A stretch of DNA of 16,559 nt, taken from NCBI GenBank assembly GCA_015063655.1, contig SVTU01000016.1:1-16559 (forward strand), read 5' to 3'. Under the pieces are notes generated by a model. It had not been told where the DNA came from and did not search any database. It saw nothing but the letters and a program-made list of their open reading frames with translations. How positions within the stretch are numbered: the first letter of the stretch is position 1; every line of letters starts with the position of its first letter. This DNA is from Oscillospiraceae bacterium (lineage in GTDB: Bacteria > Bacillota > Clostridia > Oscillospirales > CAG-272). Below are positions 1 to 6,304 of the stretch, one piece after another. The position numbers were made by a program, and so were the translations under genes.

Positions 1-225
1 GATACCCGAACCGAGATGCACATTCAGCAGGCGATGGTGGCACTCATGAAAAACCGTACCTCGCTGATCATAGCACACCGCCTCTCTACCATTCGCGATG
101 CCGACGTGATCGTGGTGATCAAGGACGGCAGAGTGGCAGAGGCAGGCAACCATGAGGAGCTGTTGGCACGGGGCGGTGAGTATCACACGCTGTACAGCAA
201 CCAGTTTGCGGGGATCGCCACGTGA
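1..225 (+). CDS. ABC exporter, C-terminal end of ATP-binding domain (partial)
   Basis: Only the last 74 residues are in the window; the gene begins upstream. The visible part starts in the D-loop region (DTRTE) and carries the H-loop sequence AHRLST (His at visible residue 26). It continues into the [19 protein letters not shown] block that ends the nucleotide-binding domain of fused membrane/ATPase exporters of the MsbA/LmrA type. The family uses ATP hydrolysis to export lipids, drugs or peptides across the cytoplasmic membrane; the substrate cannot be read from this fragment. Its stop codon overlaps the GTG start of the next gene by 4 nt (GTGA), which suggests translational coupling. Whether it is half of a heterodimeric pair cannot be judged here. 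Confidence 0.93.
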   Translation, partial: DTRTEMHIQQAMVALMKNRTSLIIAHRLSTIRDADVIVVIKDGRVAEAGNHEELLARGGEYHTLYSNQFAGIAT

Positions 226-986
226 GCGCAATAGACAGACGGGTACGCTTCGCCGACCTGTGCGTGCGGGCAGAGGGCGGCAATGCGGGACTTCCCGAGC
301 AGGCGATCGGCACACTGGGGGAGAAGAGGTTGCACCGTGTGTGTAAATACTTTTTTGATGAAAACAGCGATCACCACGAATGCCGTGTGGCGGGGCATAT
401 CGCCGACATTGCCGAGGGAGATACAGTCACGGAGATACAAACGGGTAGTCTGTATCCCCTCAAGCAAAAGCTCCATACGTATTTGAAGGAGACACCGCTT
501 TCGGTGACGGTGGTATGTCCGCTTATCGCAGAGCGGCGTATCGTGCGTGTGGAGCCCGAGACGGGCGAGGTGCTTCGTTGTCGCCGCTCGGGCGTGCATC
601 CAAGCTATGCCGATCTGCTGCCTGAGCTGTATTGGCTGTCGGAGCTGTTGCCGCATGACCGCCTGCGCATTCACGTGCTTTGCGTTCGGGCGGACGAATA
701 TCGGTATTCGGAGAGAAAACAGCGATACGAGAAGGGGCCGAGGTACGAGGCGGAGCTGTTTCCCCGTGAGCTTTTAGGGGAGACGGTTCTCTCGACCGTC
801 TCGGATTTTGCCCGTATTGCCGACATCGGTAAGAGCGAATTTCTCTCCTCGGAGTTTGCCGCCTATCACCGCCTTCGGGGGCGGAGACTGCAGCGAGCAT
901 TGCTGTTTTTATGCCGAATCGGCGTGCTGGAGAGAAGCCATATTGACAAAAAACGGTATATGTACCGTGTATGTGACAGTATGTAA
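222..986 (+). CDS. Uncharacterised protein with CoiA-like PD-(D/E)XK nuclease motif
   Basis: I do not recognise a named gene. The 254-residue protein has E34-K35-x-L-H38, then E53, then D62 in IADIAEG, then E71-I-Q73 followed by a basic helix ([10 protein letters not shown]). The E...D...ExQ spacing resembles the nuclease core of competence protein CoiA and relatives in the PD-(D/E)XK fold, where Q replaces the usual lysine. Residues 93-110 look like a buried strand followed by a charged turn. Residues 185-254 look like a helical, winged-helix-like C-terminus. The GTG start at 222 overlaps the ABC exporter stop by 4 nt and has only a weak GGGGA site, so coupling is likely; there is no better in-frame start before the conserved part. 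No signal peptide or membrane segment is seen, so it should be cytoplasmic. Similar unnamed proteins are, to my memory, common in Clostridia. Nuclease activity is inference from motif spacing only. Confidence 0.72.
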   Translation: MSAIDRRVRFADLCVRAEGGNAGLPEQAIGTLGEKRLHRVCKYFFDENSDHHECRVAGHIADIAEGDTVTEIQTGSLYPLKQKLHTYLKETPLSVTVVCPLIAERRIVRVEPETGEVLRCRRSGVHPSYADLLPELYWLSELLPHDRLRIHVLCVRADEYRYSERKQRYEKGPRYEAELFPRELLGETVLSTVSDFARIADIGKSEFLSSEFAAYHRLRGRRLQRALLFLCRIGVLERSHIDKKRYMYRVCDSM

Positions 987-1007
987 ATGGGTTTTTATGT
1001 TTCATTC

Positions 1008-1036
1008 TTGACAAGTCCCTGCGATTGTGATATAAT
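1008..1036 (+). promoter_or_regulatory. Sigma-70-type promoter for the polysaccharide regulatory operon
   Basis: TTGACA at 1008-1013, a 17-nt spacer, and TATAAT at 1031-1036, preceded by TG at 1028-1029 (extended -10, TGATATAAT). Both hexamers match consensus exactly. The predicted start of transcription is near 1043, giving a leader of about 55 nt before the ATG at 1098. Confidence 0.9.
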
Positions 1037-1097
1037 AAACTGAATATACACTTTGTTTGCCTTGATACTACCAATAACGATAAGGAAAGGTCATGCT

Positions 1098-1913
1098 ATG
1101 AATAAGGAAATCAGTTTAAAAAAGCTTTGGAAGGTGTTTGCCACCAATTGGTGGCGACTTGCGATCGTGGCACTTGTTGCCATGCTGATCGCAGGTGCCT
1201 TCACGATCCTGTTGATCCCGAAAAAGTATTCCTCCAGCGTTACGTTCTATATCATTAACCAGTCAGCCGCCTCAGACTATACCACCAGTGCCTTGCTATC
1301 CGCTACAGAGCAGCTGGCAAACGACTATTCCAATATCATTACCAGCGATATTTTCCTTGTGCCGATGCGAGAGGCGTTGATGGAGCAGGATATCGATTAC
1401 GGTACGGCTGCGCTGCGCTCCATGATCAGCTCAAGCTTCAAGGAGACCTCCTCGGTGATGACCGTTAAGGTCACCTGCGAAAAACCCGAGCACGCCTTTG
1501 AGATCGCCAAGTATATCGTGACCAACGCACCCGCCACGGTGAAGGAGGTCACCAAGAAGACCATGTTCGAAAAGGAGCAGGTCGATCTGTACCGAGAGGC
1601 CCTGATGAAGCTGGAATCCAAGCTTGACGAGTCGGACCTTGCTACCATCAAGGCGATCAACGATAGTCTGATCGCCAACTCCCGTGCCTCGGATTGCCTT
1701 GAGGCTGTGAACTATCCCGTGCTGGATAATAACGCAGATTCTCCCAGCGTGGTGAGAAACGTGGCGATCGCAGGGCTTGCCGCCGTGCTTGTTCTGTATC
1801 TGTATTATCTGATCCGCTATATCTTCAGTGCGATCATTGTCAATGAAGAGGATATCAAGGGTGTGACGAATGTGCCGATCATCGGCGTCATTCCTTCTTG
1901 GGAACAGGAATAA
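1098..1913 (+). CDS. Wzz/CpsC-type polysaccharide co-polymerase (tyrosine kinase adaptor)
   Basis: This 271-residue membrane protein has one transmembrane helix at about 19-41 (WWRLAIVALVAML), an extracytoplasmic region of about 175 residues, a second helix at about 220-245, and a short cytoplasmic tail (249-271). That is the layout of the Wzz/CpsC/YveK family, which sets chain length of exported polysaccharide and activates a partner tyrosine kinase through its cytoplasmic tail. The start at 1098 follows AAGGAAAGG (1082-1090) at good spacing. A longer reading from 1053 is possible but has no ribosome site and no family support. The gene is the first of the operon behind a consensus promoter; the kinase starts 12 nt downstream. 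Membrane topology and order match cpsC-cpsD-cpsB modules. The polymer it serves is unknown because no glycosyltransferases are in the window. Confidence 0.9.
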   Translation: MNKEISLKKLWKVFATNWWRLAIVALVAMLIAGAFTILLIPKKYSSSVTFYIINQSAASDYTTSALLSATEQLANDYSNIITSDIFLVPMREALMEQDIDYGTAALRSMISSSFKETSSVMTVKVTCEKPEHAFEIAKYIVTNAPATVKEVTKKTMFEKEQVDLYREALMKLESKLDESDLATIKAINDSLIANSRASDCLEAVNYPVLDNNADSPSVVRNVAIAGLAAVLVLYLYYLIRYIFSAIIVNEEDIKGVTNVPIIGVIPSWEQE

Positions 1914-1925
1914 GGAGGAGAGAAG

Positions 1926-2732
1926 ATGGAAAAGAAGCAACATAAGCCGATCAAGCTTAACAAGCGGAAAAAGGCCAATGCCGTTGACGATAAGTATGAG
2001 GTCAAGCTGATCGATAAGAACACACCGTTTGCTATCCGCGAGGCATTTGGCTCTTTGCGTACCAATTTGCTGTATGCGGCGACGGGCAGTGAGAGCGGCT
2101 CGATCTTTGCCGTAACCTCCGCACGTGAGAGTGTTGGAAAGAGCTTTGTGATCACCAACCTTGCCGTTTCCTTTGCTCAGGCAGGGAAGAGGGTTTTGCT
2201 GTTGGATGCCGATATGCGTTGCCCCGTGCAGCAGTTCTATTTCGGACACGGCGAGGACAGACAGGGTCTTAGTGAGTATTTGAGCGGACAGGTCGACAAC
2301 GTTGAGGACGTGGTCACCCCCTCTCCCATCGAAGGGCTGTATCTGCTCTCATCGGGCCGTGTACCGCCCAACCCGTCGGAGCTTGTGCTGAGCGAACGCT
2401 TCAAGCAAATGCTGTTGGATTTCTCGCACAAGTACGACTACGTATTTGTGGACTTCCCGCCTGTCGGTATCGTTTCGGATGCCGCTGTGGTTGCCGACGT
2501 GATCACGGGCTACGTGTTCCTCGTGCGTTCAGGCATAAGCAAGGAGCAGGTGCTGTCCGCTTGCCTTGAGCAGATGGAGTCTCTCGGGGCTAAGGTCGTG
2601 GGAATCGTACTCAACGATGTCGAGGCCAAGGGAAGCGGCGGACGCTACGGAAAGTACGGTAAATACAACAAATACAGAAAGTATGCGAAATACAGCTCGT
2701 ACAGCCGATACAGACGTTATCAAAATACGTAA
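1926..2732 (+). CDS. cpsD: CpsD/CapB-family bacterial tyrosine kinase (BY-kinase)
   Basis: The 268-residue protein is a cytoplasmic P-loop kinase that autophosphorylates on tyrosine and works with the membrane adaptor encoded just upstream. Seen directly: Walker A at 66-73 (ARESVGKS), Walker A' at 90-98 (VLLLDADMR), and Walker B at 173-179 (VFVDFPP, D176). The tyrosine tail spans 241-265, with Tyr at 241, 244, 247 and every third residue to 265. The usual oligomerisation motif ExxRxxRT appears as EAFGSLRT (39-46), so its first arginine is glycine. In the family, tail phosphorylation breaks the ring of kinase subunits and gates polymer synthesis. The start is set by AAGGAGG at 1912-1918, 7 nt before ATG. 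Length is slightly longer than typical CpsD because of the extended tail. The role in surface polysaccharide control is inferred from family and neighbours. Confidence 0.94.
   Translation: MEKKQHKPIKLNKRKKANAVDDKYEVKLIDKNTPFAIREAFGSLRTNLLYAATGSESGSIFAVTSARESVGKSFVITNLAVSFAQAGKRVLLLDADMRCPVQQFYFGHGEDRQGLSEYLSGQVDNVEDVVTPSPIEGLYLLSSGRVPPNPSELVLSERFKQMLLDFSHKYDYVFVDFPPVGIVSDAAVVADVITGYVFLVRSGISKEQVLSACLEQMESLGAKVVGIVLNDVEAKGSGGRYGKYGKYNKYRKYAKYSSYSRYRRYQNT
2646..2720 (+). repeat. 9-bp-period coding repeat (Tyr-x-Lys/Arg tail)
   Basis: Nine tyrosine codons (TAC or TAT) lie exactly 9 bp apart, interleaved mainly with Lys or Arg codons (YGKYGKYNKY and onward). The units share a tac-NNN-aaR pattern but use mixed codons, so the periodicity is kept at protein level rather than being a fresh DNA duplication. 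Confidence 0.9.
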
Positions 2733-2746
2733 TAGGGAAGGTACCT

Positions 2747-3433
2747 ATGATCATTGATTTTCATTCGCACATACTGCCACGAATGGATCATGGTTCATCC
2801 TCATTGAGAGAAAGCGCACGTCAGCTGCGTACCATGCGGGAAATGGGGATCGAGCTTGCGGTTGCCACGTCTCACTTTTATCCGAGTGCGCATATTTTAG
2901 AGACCTTTTGCGAAAAAAGAGAGGCGGCGGCAGAGCGCATACAAACGCTTAATAAGGCAGAGCGTCCTTTGCTGTGTCTTGGTGCCGAGGTGCTTCTTTG
3001 CGAGGGAATGGAGCGCATGCAGGGCTTAGAGAAGCTGTGCATACAGGGCACACGCATACTCCTTTTGGAAATGCCGTTGGATATTTGGACGTACCGAGAT
3101 ATGGAAACGGTCAAGCACCTGCTTGCCGAGGAATATACGGTGGTGCTGGCGCATATCGACCGTTATCTTGACAAGGCGGATGCGCTGGCGTGTCTGATGG
3201 AGGCAGGGGCACTGATCCAGATCAATGCCAAGGCCTTGGAGAAGAGACGGGTCAGAAGGCTTCTTGCCGAGTATTGCCACAGCGAGCGTTTGGTTGCCTT
3301 TGGCAGTGATCTGCACAATATCGACATGAAGGCTCTTTTGGCCTTTTCCAAGCTGCCTAAGCACCTCGGGGAGATTGCCGAGCAGGTGATGGACCGCACA
3401 GAGGAGCTGCTTGCAAAGGCGGTCATATGGTAA
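2747..3433 (+). CDS. cpsB: CpsB/CapC-type PHP-family protein-tyrosine phosphatase
   Basis: The 228-residue protein belongs to the PHP metallo-phosphatases that dephosphorylate the tyrosine tail of CpsD-type kinases. Visible metal-ligand candidates are H5 and H7 (DFHSHILP), D14 (RMDHG), H43 (TSHFYP), E81 (LGAEVL), H136 (AHIDRY), and D188 with H190 (GSDLH). All expected blocks are present and in order, so an active enzyme is likely. One departure is His at position 15 where the family usually has Asp-Gly after the ligand Asp. The GGGAAGG site at 2735-2741 is 5 nt before the ATG. It is the last gene of the three-gene operon and is followed by a strong terminator. The pairing with the kinase directly upstream makes that kinase the likely substrate (inference). 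Cytoplasmic; no signal peptide. Confidence 0.92.
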   Translation: MIIDFHSHILPRMDHGSSSLRESARQLRTMREMGIELAVATSHFYPSAHILETFCEKREAAAERIQTLNKAERPLLCLGAEVLLCEGMERMQGLEKLCIQGTRILLLEMPLDIWTYRDMETVKHLLAEEYTVVLAHIDRYLDKADALACLMEAGALIQINAKALEKRRVRRLLAEYCHSERLVAFGSDLHNIDMKALLAFSKLPKHLGEIAEQVMDRTEELLAKAVIW

Positions 3434-3445
3434 CATACAATAATA

Positions 3446-3484
3446 TAAAAGCAGGCGTATTCGTTGCGAATACGCCTGCTTTTA
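3446..3484. terminator. Bidirectional rho-independent terminator
   Basis: An 18-bp perfect inverted repeat (3446-3463 with 3467-3484) has a 3-nt loop and a GC-rich core (GCAGGCGTATTCG), flanked by A-run and T-run that pair as the stem ends. It sits between convergent genes, so it can stop both the cps-type operon (plus) and the long minus-strand gene cluster. Confidence 0.93.
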
Positions 3485-3494
3485 TGATGCTGTA

Positions 3495-3890
3495 TTATGT
3501 TTCGGAGTGATTGTGGCAATGGTCGGTAAAGAAGCCCTCAAGGTTGATCTCGTACGTGCCTGCCTCGGTCTTTTGGAATCCGATGGCACGCAACAGCGGC
3601 TCGTCTGTCACCTTGCCGACGTAGGTGGCATGGTGAACACCGCACAGATCGATAAAATTGAGTGTACCCCGTCCCATCACAAAGAGTGCCTCAAAGCTGT
3701 TCAGCTCGGGGGTGGGGGCAATATCGTAAACAAGTCCGCTCTTTTCGGTGAGCTTGAATTGGCAGATGCCTGCCGCCTGACCGTCCACCGTGGCGGCATA
3801 GGCCAGCAGGTCGGGATTGTACGTAACGCCGCAACGCAGGCACAGCTCCTCCTGTTTGAGCTTGGATTGAATGGGTAAAACCTGTAGCAT
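3495..3890 (-). CDS. Small GNAT-like acetyltransferase-family protein, function unknown
   Basis: The 131-residue protein resembles compact GNAT-fold proteins. Strand-like GICQFKL (41-47) and VYDIAPTP (54-61) are followed by a helix FEALFVMGRGTLNFIDLCG (66-84). A late RAIGFQK (101-107) resembles the 'GF' end of acetyltransferase domains. A convincing acetyl-CoA loop (Q/RxxGxG/A) is not obvious, so catalysis is uncertain. Cysteines at 17 and 20 (CLRC) and a Cys/His-rich end (DHCHNH, 123-128) could bind a metal. The ATG at 3888-3890 is preceded by AAGGAAGGA. The gene is the last of the minus-strand cluster, 19 nt after rluB, and reads into the bidirectional terminator. I recall similar unnamed proteins in Clostridia, but no substrate is known to me. 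Confidence 0.8.
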   Translation of the reverse strand: MLQVLPIQSKLKQEELCLRCGVTYNPDLLAYAATVDGQAAGICQFKLTEKSGLVYDIAPTPELNSFEALFVMGRGTLNFIDLCGVHHATYVGKVTDEPLLRAIGFQKTEAGTYEINLEGFFTDHCHNHSET

Positions 3891-3909
3891 GGTTGGATTC
3901 CTTCCTTAT

Positions 3910-4638
3910 TTATAGTGTGTCTTGCTCGCCATTCAGATAGGCGACCTCGCTTGGCGTTAGATGGCGCCAACGGCCAACAGGCAGGTCGCCAAGCGTCAGC
4001 TGCCCGATGGCAACACGGCTGAGGCTTACCACGGACAGCGATTGTGATTCGCACATGCGCCGTATTTGTCGGTTCCGTCCCTCATACAGCGTCATGCGAA
4101 GCCGCGTGGTATGGTGATGCACCGAAAGCCGCTCGGTCTTAACGGGAAGAAGCTGATAGCCGTCCAGCGTCATGGGTGCGTTGAGGGCGGCCAGGCAGGC
4201 ATCGGATACCGTGCCCTTTACTTCGACCTCATAGATCTTGGGGATCTCGTGGCGGGGGTGCGATAGGCGCAGCGTCAGCGCACCGTCGTCGGTCATCAGC
4301 AATAGACCGTCCGAGTCCATGTCAAGGCGTCCTATGGGATACAGCCGCCGTCCTGCATCCTGCGTCAGCTGAGCCACCGTGCGGCGTCCCCGATCATCCG
4401 ACATGGTGGTCAAGAAACCACGGGGCTTGTGAAGCATGATGTAGGTGCGCTCGTCTGCCTGCGGGCGTATCACCGTGCCGTTCCAGGTCACGGTATCCGC
4501 CGATGGGTCAATGCGCTGGCCGAGCGTGGCCGTGCTTCCGTTGACCTGCACGTGTCCGCTCTCGATCTCCCGCTCTGCGGCACGGCGTGACATGACGCCG
4601 CAGTCGGTGAAATATTTTTGCAGTCTGACCGACTCCAT
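3910..4638 (-). CDS. rluB: 23S rRNA pseudouridine synthase, RsuA/RluB family
   Basis: The 242-residue enzyme isomerises a uridine in rRNA to pseudouridine. It has an N-terminal S4 RNA-binding domain (about 3-50: LQKYFTDCGVMSRRAAE) and the RsuA/RluB catalytic domain with GRLDMDSDGLLL (103-114, catalytic Asp106). The C-terminal block EGRNRQIRRM (186-195) is typical of RluB/RluE/RluF. Length fits RluB. Exact target (23S position 2605 in RluB, or the 16S site of RsuA) cannot be decided from sequence, but the cluster with scpA/scpB and a carboxypeptidase resembles the rluB locus of Bacillus. The ATG is preceded by AAAGGACG on the minus strand, and the gene follows the carboxypeptidase stop by 24 nt. 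Confidence 0.93.
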   Translation of the reverse strand: MESVRLQKYFTDCGVMSRRAAEREIESGHVQVNGSTATLGQRIDPSADTVTWNGTVIRPQADERTYIMLHKPRGFLTTMSDDRGRRTVAQLTQDAGRRLYPIGRLDMDSDGLLLMTDDGALTLRLSHPRHEIPKIYEVEVKGTVSDACLAALNAPMTLDGYQLLPVKTERLSVHHHTTRLRMTLYEGRNRQIRRMCESQSLSVVSLSRVAIGQLTLGDLPVGRWRHLTPSEVAYLNGEQDTL

Positions 4639-4662
4639 GAGACGTCCTTTCCTCTTGTGCGG

Positions 4663-5796
4663 CTACGATCGGCGAAGCCACGCAAGAAATCGTTGAAAAA
4701 GGGAAGCACGAGACGGCCGTGCTTCGATGGGCTGTTGGATAACCAAGGGTGACGATACTGTCTGCCCGTCAACGCCCGTCAGGGTAACCCTGCCGAGCAC
4801 CGTGTCGGCAGGCAACGGCGCAAAGCCCACCCGTGAAAAGGTCTCTACCGTACAGGTAGGCAGAGGAGCGTTCCTCGGCTGAGGCAGAAACAGCGGCTCG
4901 GTATTGCACAGGTGCGCCGTCTCCTCTGTTGCTCCCGCAATGGGAAGCGTATAGGAAAAGCCACCTGCCTCAGCGTACGTGACCGCCTCGTAGCAGGCAA
5001 AGCCGTAATCCAGCATTTGGCGGTGGTCACGCCAATCGTCGGGGGCGTTCAGCGTAACGCCGATGAGGGTAAGTCCGTCCCGCTCGGCGGCACTCACAAG
5101 GCATCGCCCGCTTCGCTTGGTAAAGCCCGTTTTCATGCCGAAAGCCCCCTCGTAGGTGCGCAGGAGCTTATTGTGATTGACAAGCAGACGTGCGTTTTTC
5201 TCTTCCCTTAGGGGAATGGTTGCCTTGTAGGTGGACACGATACGGGATAGCGCCTCATGGCGCAAAAGCTCTGCGGCTATGAGCGAAAGCTCCCGTGCCG
5301 TGGTGTAATGCTCGGGGTGGCTGAGACCGTGGGGATTGACAAAGTGCGTGTCAGTCAGGCCCAGGCGCTCCGCATACCGATTCATACGTTCGGCAAAAGC
5401 TTCTGTGCTGCCGTCGGCAGCAATGGCAAGAGCCGTGGCCGCATCGTTGGCAGAGGACAGCAAAAGGGCGTAGAGCAGCTGCTCTACGGTCAATTGCTCG
5501 CCTTCACACAGATAGACCGAGGAGCCTTCTACGTTGACAGCCTCGGGTGAGACGGTCACGGTTTGCGAAAGCGGAAGTGCCTCTGCTACCGCCAGGGCCG
5601 TCATCAGCTTGGTGGTGCTTGCCATTTCCATGCGTTTGTCGGCGTTCTTTTCATACAGCACTGTGCCCGAGGGCAGGGTGAGAATGGCACTCTCGGCGGA
5701 CACCGAGGGCTCAGATACGGCGGGGCTTGCCCATACGGGCAGGCAGGACAGGCACGCAAGCGTGCAGGCTAACAGAATACAAAGTATGTGCTTCAT
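4663..5796 (-). CDS. Serine-type D-Ala-D-Ala carboxypeptidase (low-molecular-weight PBP, DacF/DacB type)
   Basis: The 377-residue secreted enzyme trims the terminal D-alanine from peptidoglycan stem peptides. A signal peptide covers residues 1-23 (MKHILCILLACTLACLSC..., cleavage likely after VWA). The three penicillin-binding motifs are intact: S60-T-T-K63, S115-A-N117 and K222-T-G224. The C-terminal domain (about 275-355) is the beta-rich PBP5-type stalk, and the end SLFQRFLAWLRRS looks like the amphipathic membrane anchor of PBP5 relatives. Placement after the spore gene ytfJ and near scpAB fits a sporulation-associated DacB/DacF enzyme, but sequence alone does not say vegetative or spore. 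Its ribosome site GGAG (5803-5806) is inside a long hairpin, so translation may be controlled. Confidence 0.94.
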   Translation of the reverse strand: MKHILCILLACTLACLSCLPVWASPAVSEPSVSAESAILTLPSGTVLYEKNADKRMEMASTTKLMTALAVAEALPLSQTVTVSPEAVNVEGSSVYLCEGEQLTVEQLLYALLLSSANDAATALAIAADGSTEAFAERMNRYAERLGLTDTHFVNPHGLSHPEHYTTARELSLIAAELLRHEALSRIVSTYKATIPLREEKNARLLVNHNKLLRTYEGAFGMKTGFTKRSGRCLVSAAERDGLTLIGVTLNAPDDWRDHRQMLDYGFACYEAVTYAEAGGFSYTLPIAGATEETAHLCNTEPLFLPQPRNAPLPTCTVETFSRVGFAPLPADTVLGRVTLTGVDGQTVSSPLVIQQPIEARPSRASLFQRFLAWLRRS

Positions 5797-5800
5797 GGCA

Positions 5801-5842
5801 TTCTCCGTTCATAGCGATACAGTGTATTCTATGAACGGAGAA
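5801..5842 (-). promoter_or_regulatory. Hairpin masking the ribosome binding site of the carboxypeptidase gene
   Basis: A perfect 14-bp inverted repeat (5801-5814 with 5829-5842) has a 14-nt loop that itself can form four more pairs (ATAC/GTAT). On the transcribed minus strand the 3' arm ends CGGAGAA. Its GGAG is the Shine-Dalgarno sequence 6 nt before the ATG. No T-run follows, so it is not a standard terminator. It begins 15 nt after the ytfJ stop codon. Confidence 0.75.
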
Positions 5843-5857
5843 GCGTATTCATGATGC

Positions 5858-6271
5858 TTATACGGTGGGCTTAGGCTCTTTTGAGAACAAGTCCTTGATC
5901 TTGGCGATGATGTCGGGCGTGCGCTCCACAAGGTCGGCTACCTGATCCACGGGATCTGGCTTGCCCTTCTGACCGATATTGAGGAATTCCACCTCGCCGT
6001 CAGCATCGACCACGAGGAAGCCAACGGGTGTGACGGACAGACCCGTTCCGCCGCCGCCGCCAAAGTTCTGGGGCATGGGGCGCTCGGCCTTGGTGGTGTT
6101 GTAGTCCACACCGCCCGTAGCGACACCCACGGAGATCTTGGAGATGGGAATGATGGTCGTGCCTGCGTTGGTGTTGATGGGATCACCGATCACGGTGTTG
6201 GCATCCACCATAGAGCGGATGTTCTCCAAGGAGGAGCGGATAATTTCGGGGATCTTGTGTTCGTTTGCCAT
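5858..6271 (-). CDS. ytfJ: Spore protein YtfJ/GerW
   Basis: The 137-residue protein matches the YtfJ/GerW family. It has an N-terminal helix (IPEIIRSSLENIRSMVDANTV, split here at 7-27), a conserved strand block GTTIIPISKISVG (37-49), a glycine run NFGGGGGTG (69-77), and the strand VTPVGFLVVD (80-89). GerW is needed for normal spore germination in Bacillus; the molecular activity is unknown. It lies 33 nt downstream of the DUF2953 gene, the same pairing as ytfI-ytfJ in Bacillus, and upstream of the carboxypeptidase. The ATG is preceded by AAAGGAA. Presence of this family supports a sporulating ancestry, although some non-sporulating Clostridia keep it. Confidence 0.93.
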   Translation of the reverse strand: MANEHKIPEIIRSSLENIRSMVDANTVIGDPINTNAGTTIIPISKISVGVATGGVDYNTTKAERPMPQNFGGGGGTGLSVTPVGFLVVDADGEVEFLNIGQKGKPDPVDQVADLVERTPDIIAKIKDLFSKEPKPTV

Positions 6272-6304
6272 AATCGTATTCCTTTCTGATTTTCACAGTA
6301 TATA

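Noticed and set aside
953..968. Inverted repeat ACGGTA/TACCGT near the end of the CoiA-like gene
   Set aside because: It lies inside the coding sequence, has only 6 bp and no T-run, so it is not supported as a terminator.
1431..2249. Long minus-strand frame opposite the co-polymerase and kinase genes
   Set aside because: Both plus-strand genes have clear motifs and ribosome sites; the antisense product is His/Leu-rich without a domain.
2646..2720. Repeat array as a CRISPR-like element
   Set aside because: It is a 9-bp in-frame coding periodicity within the kinase gene, without spacers or repeat units of CRISPR size.
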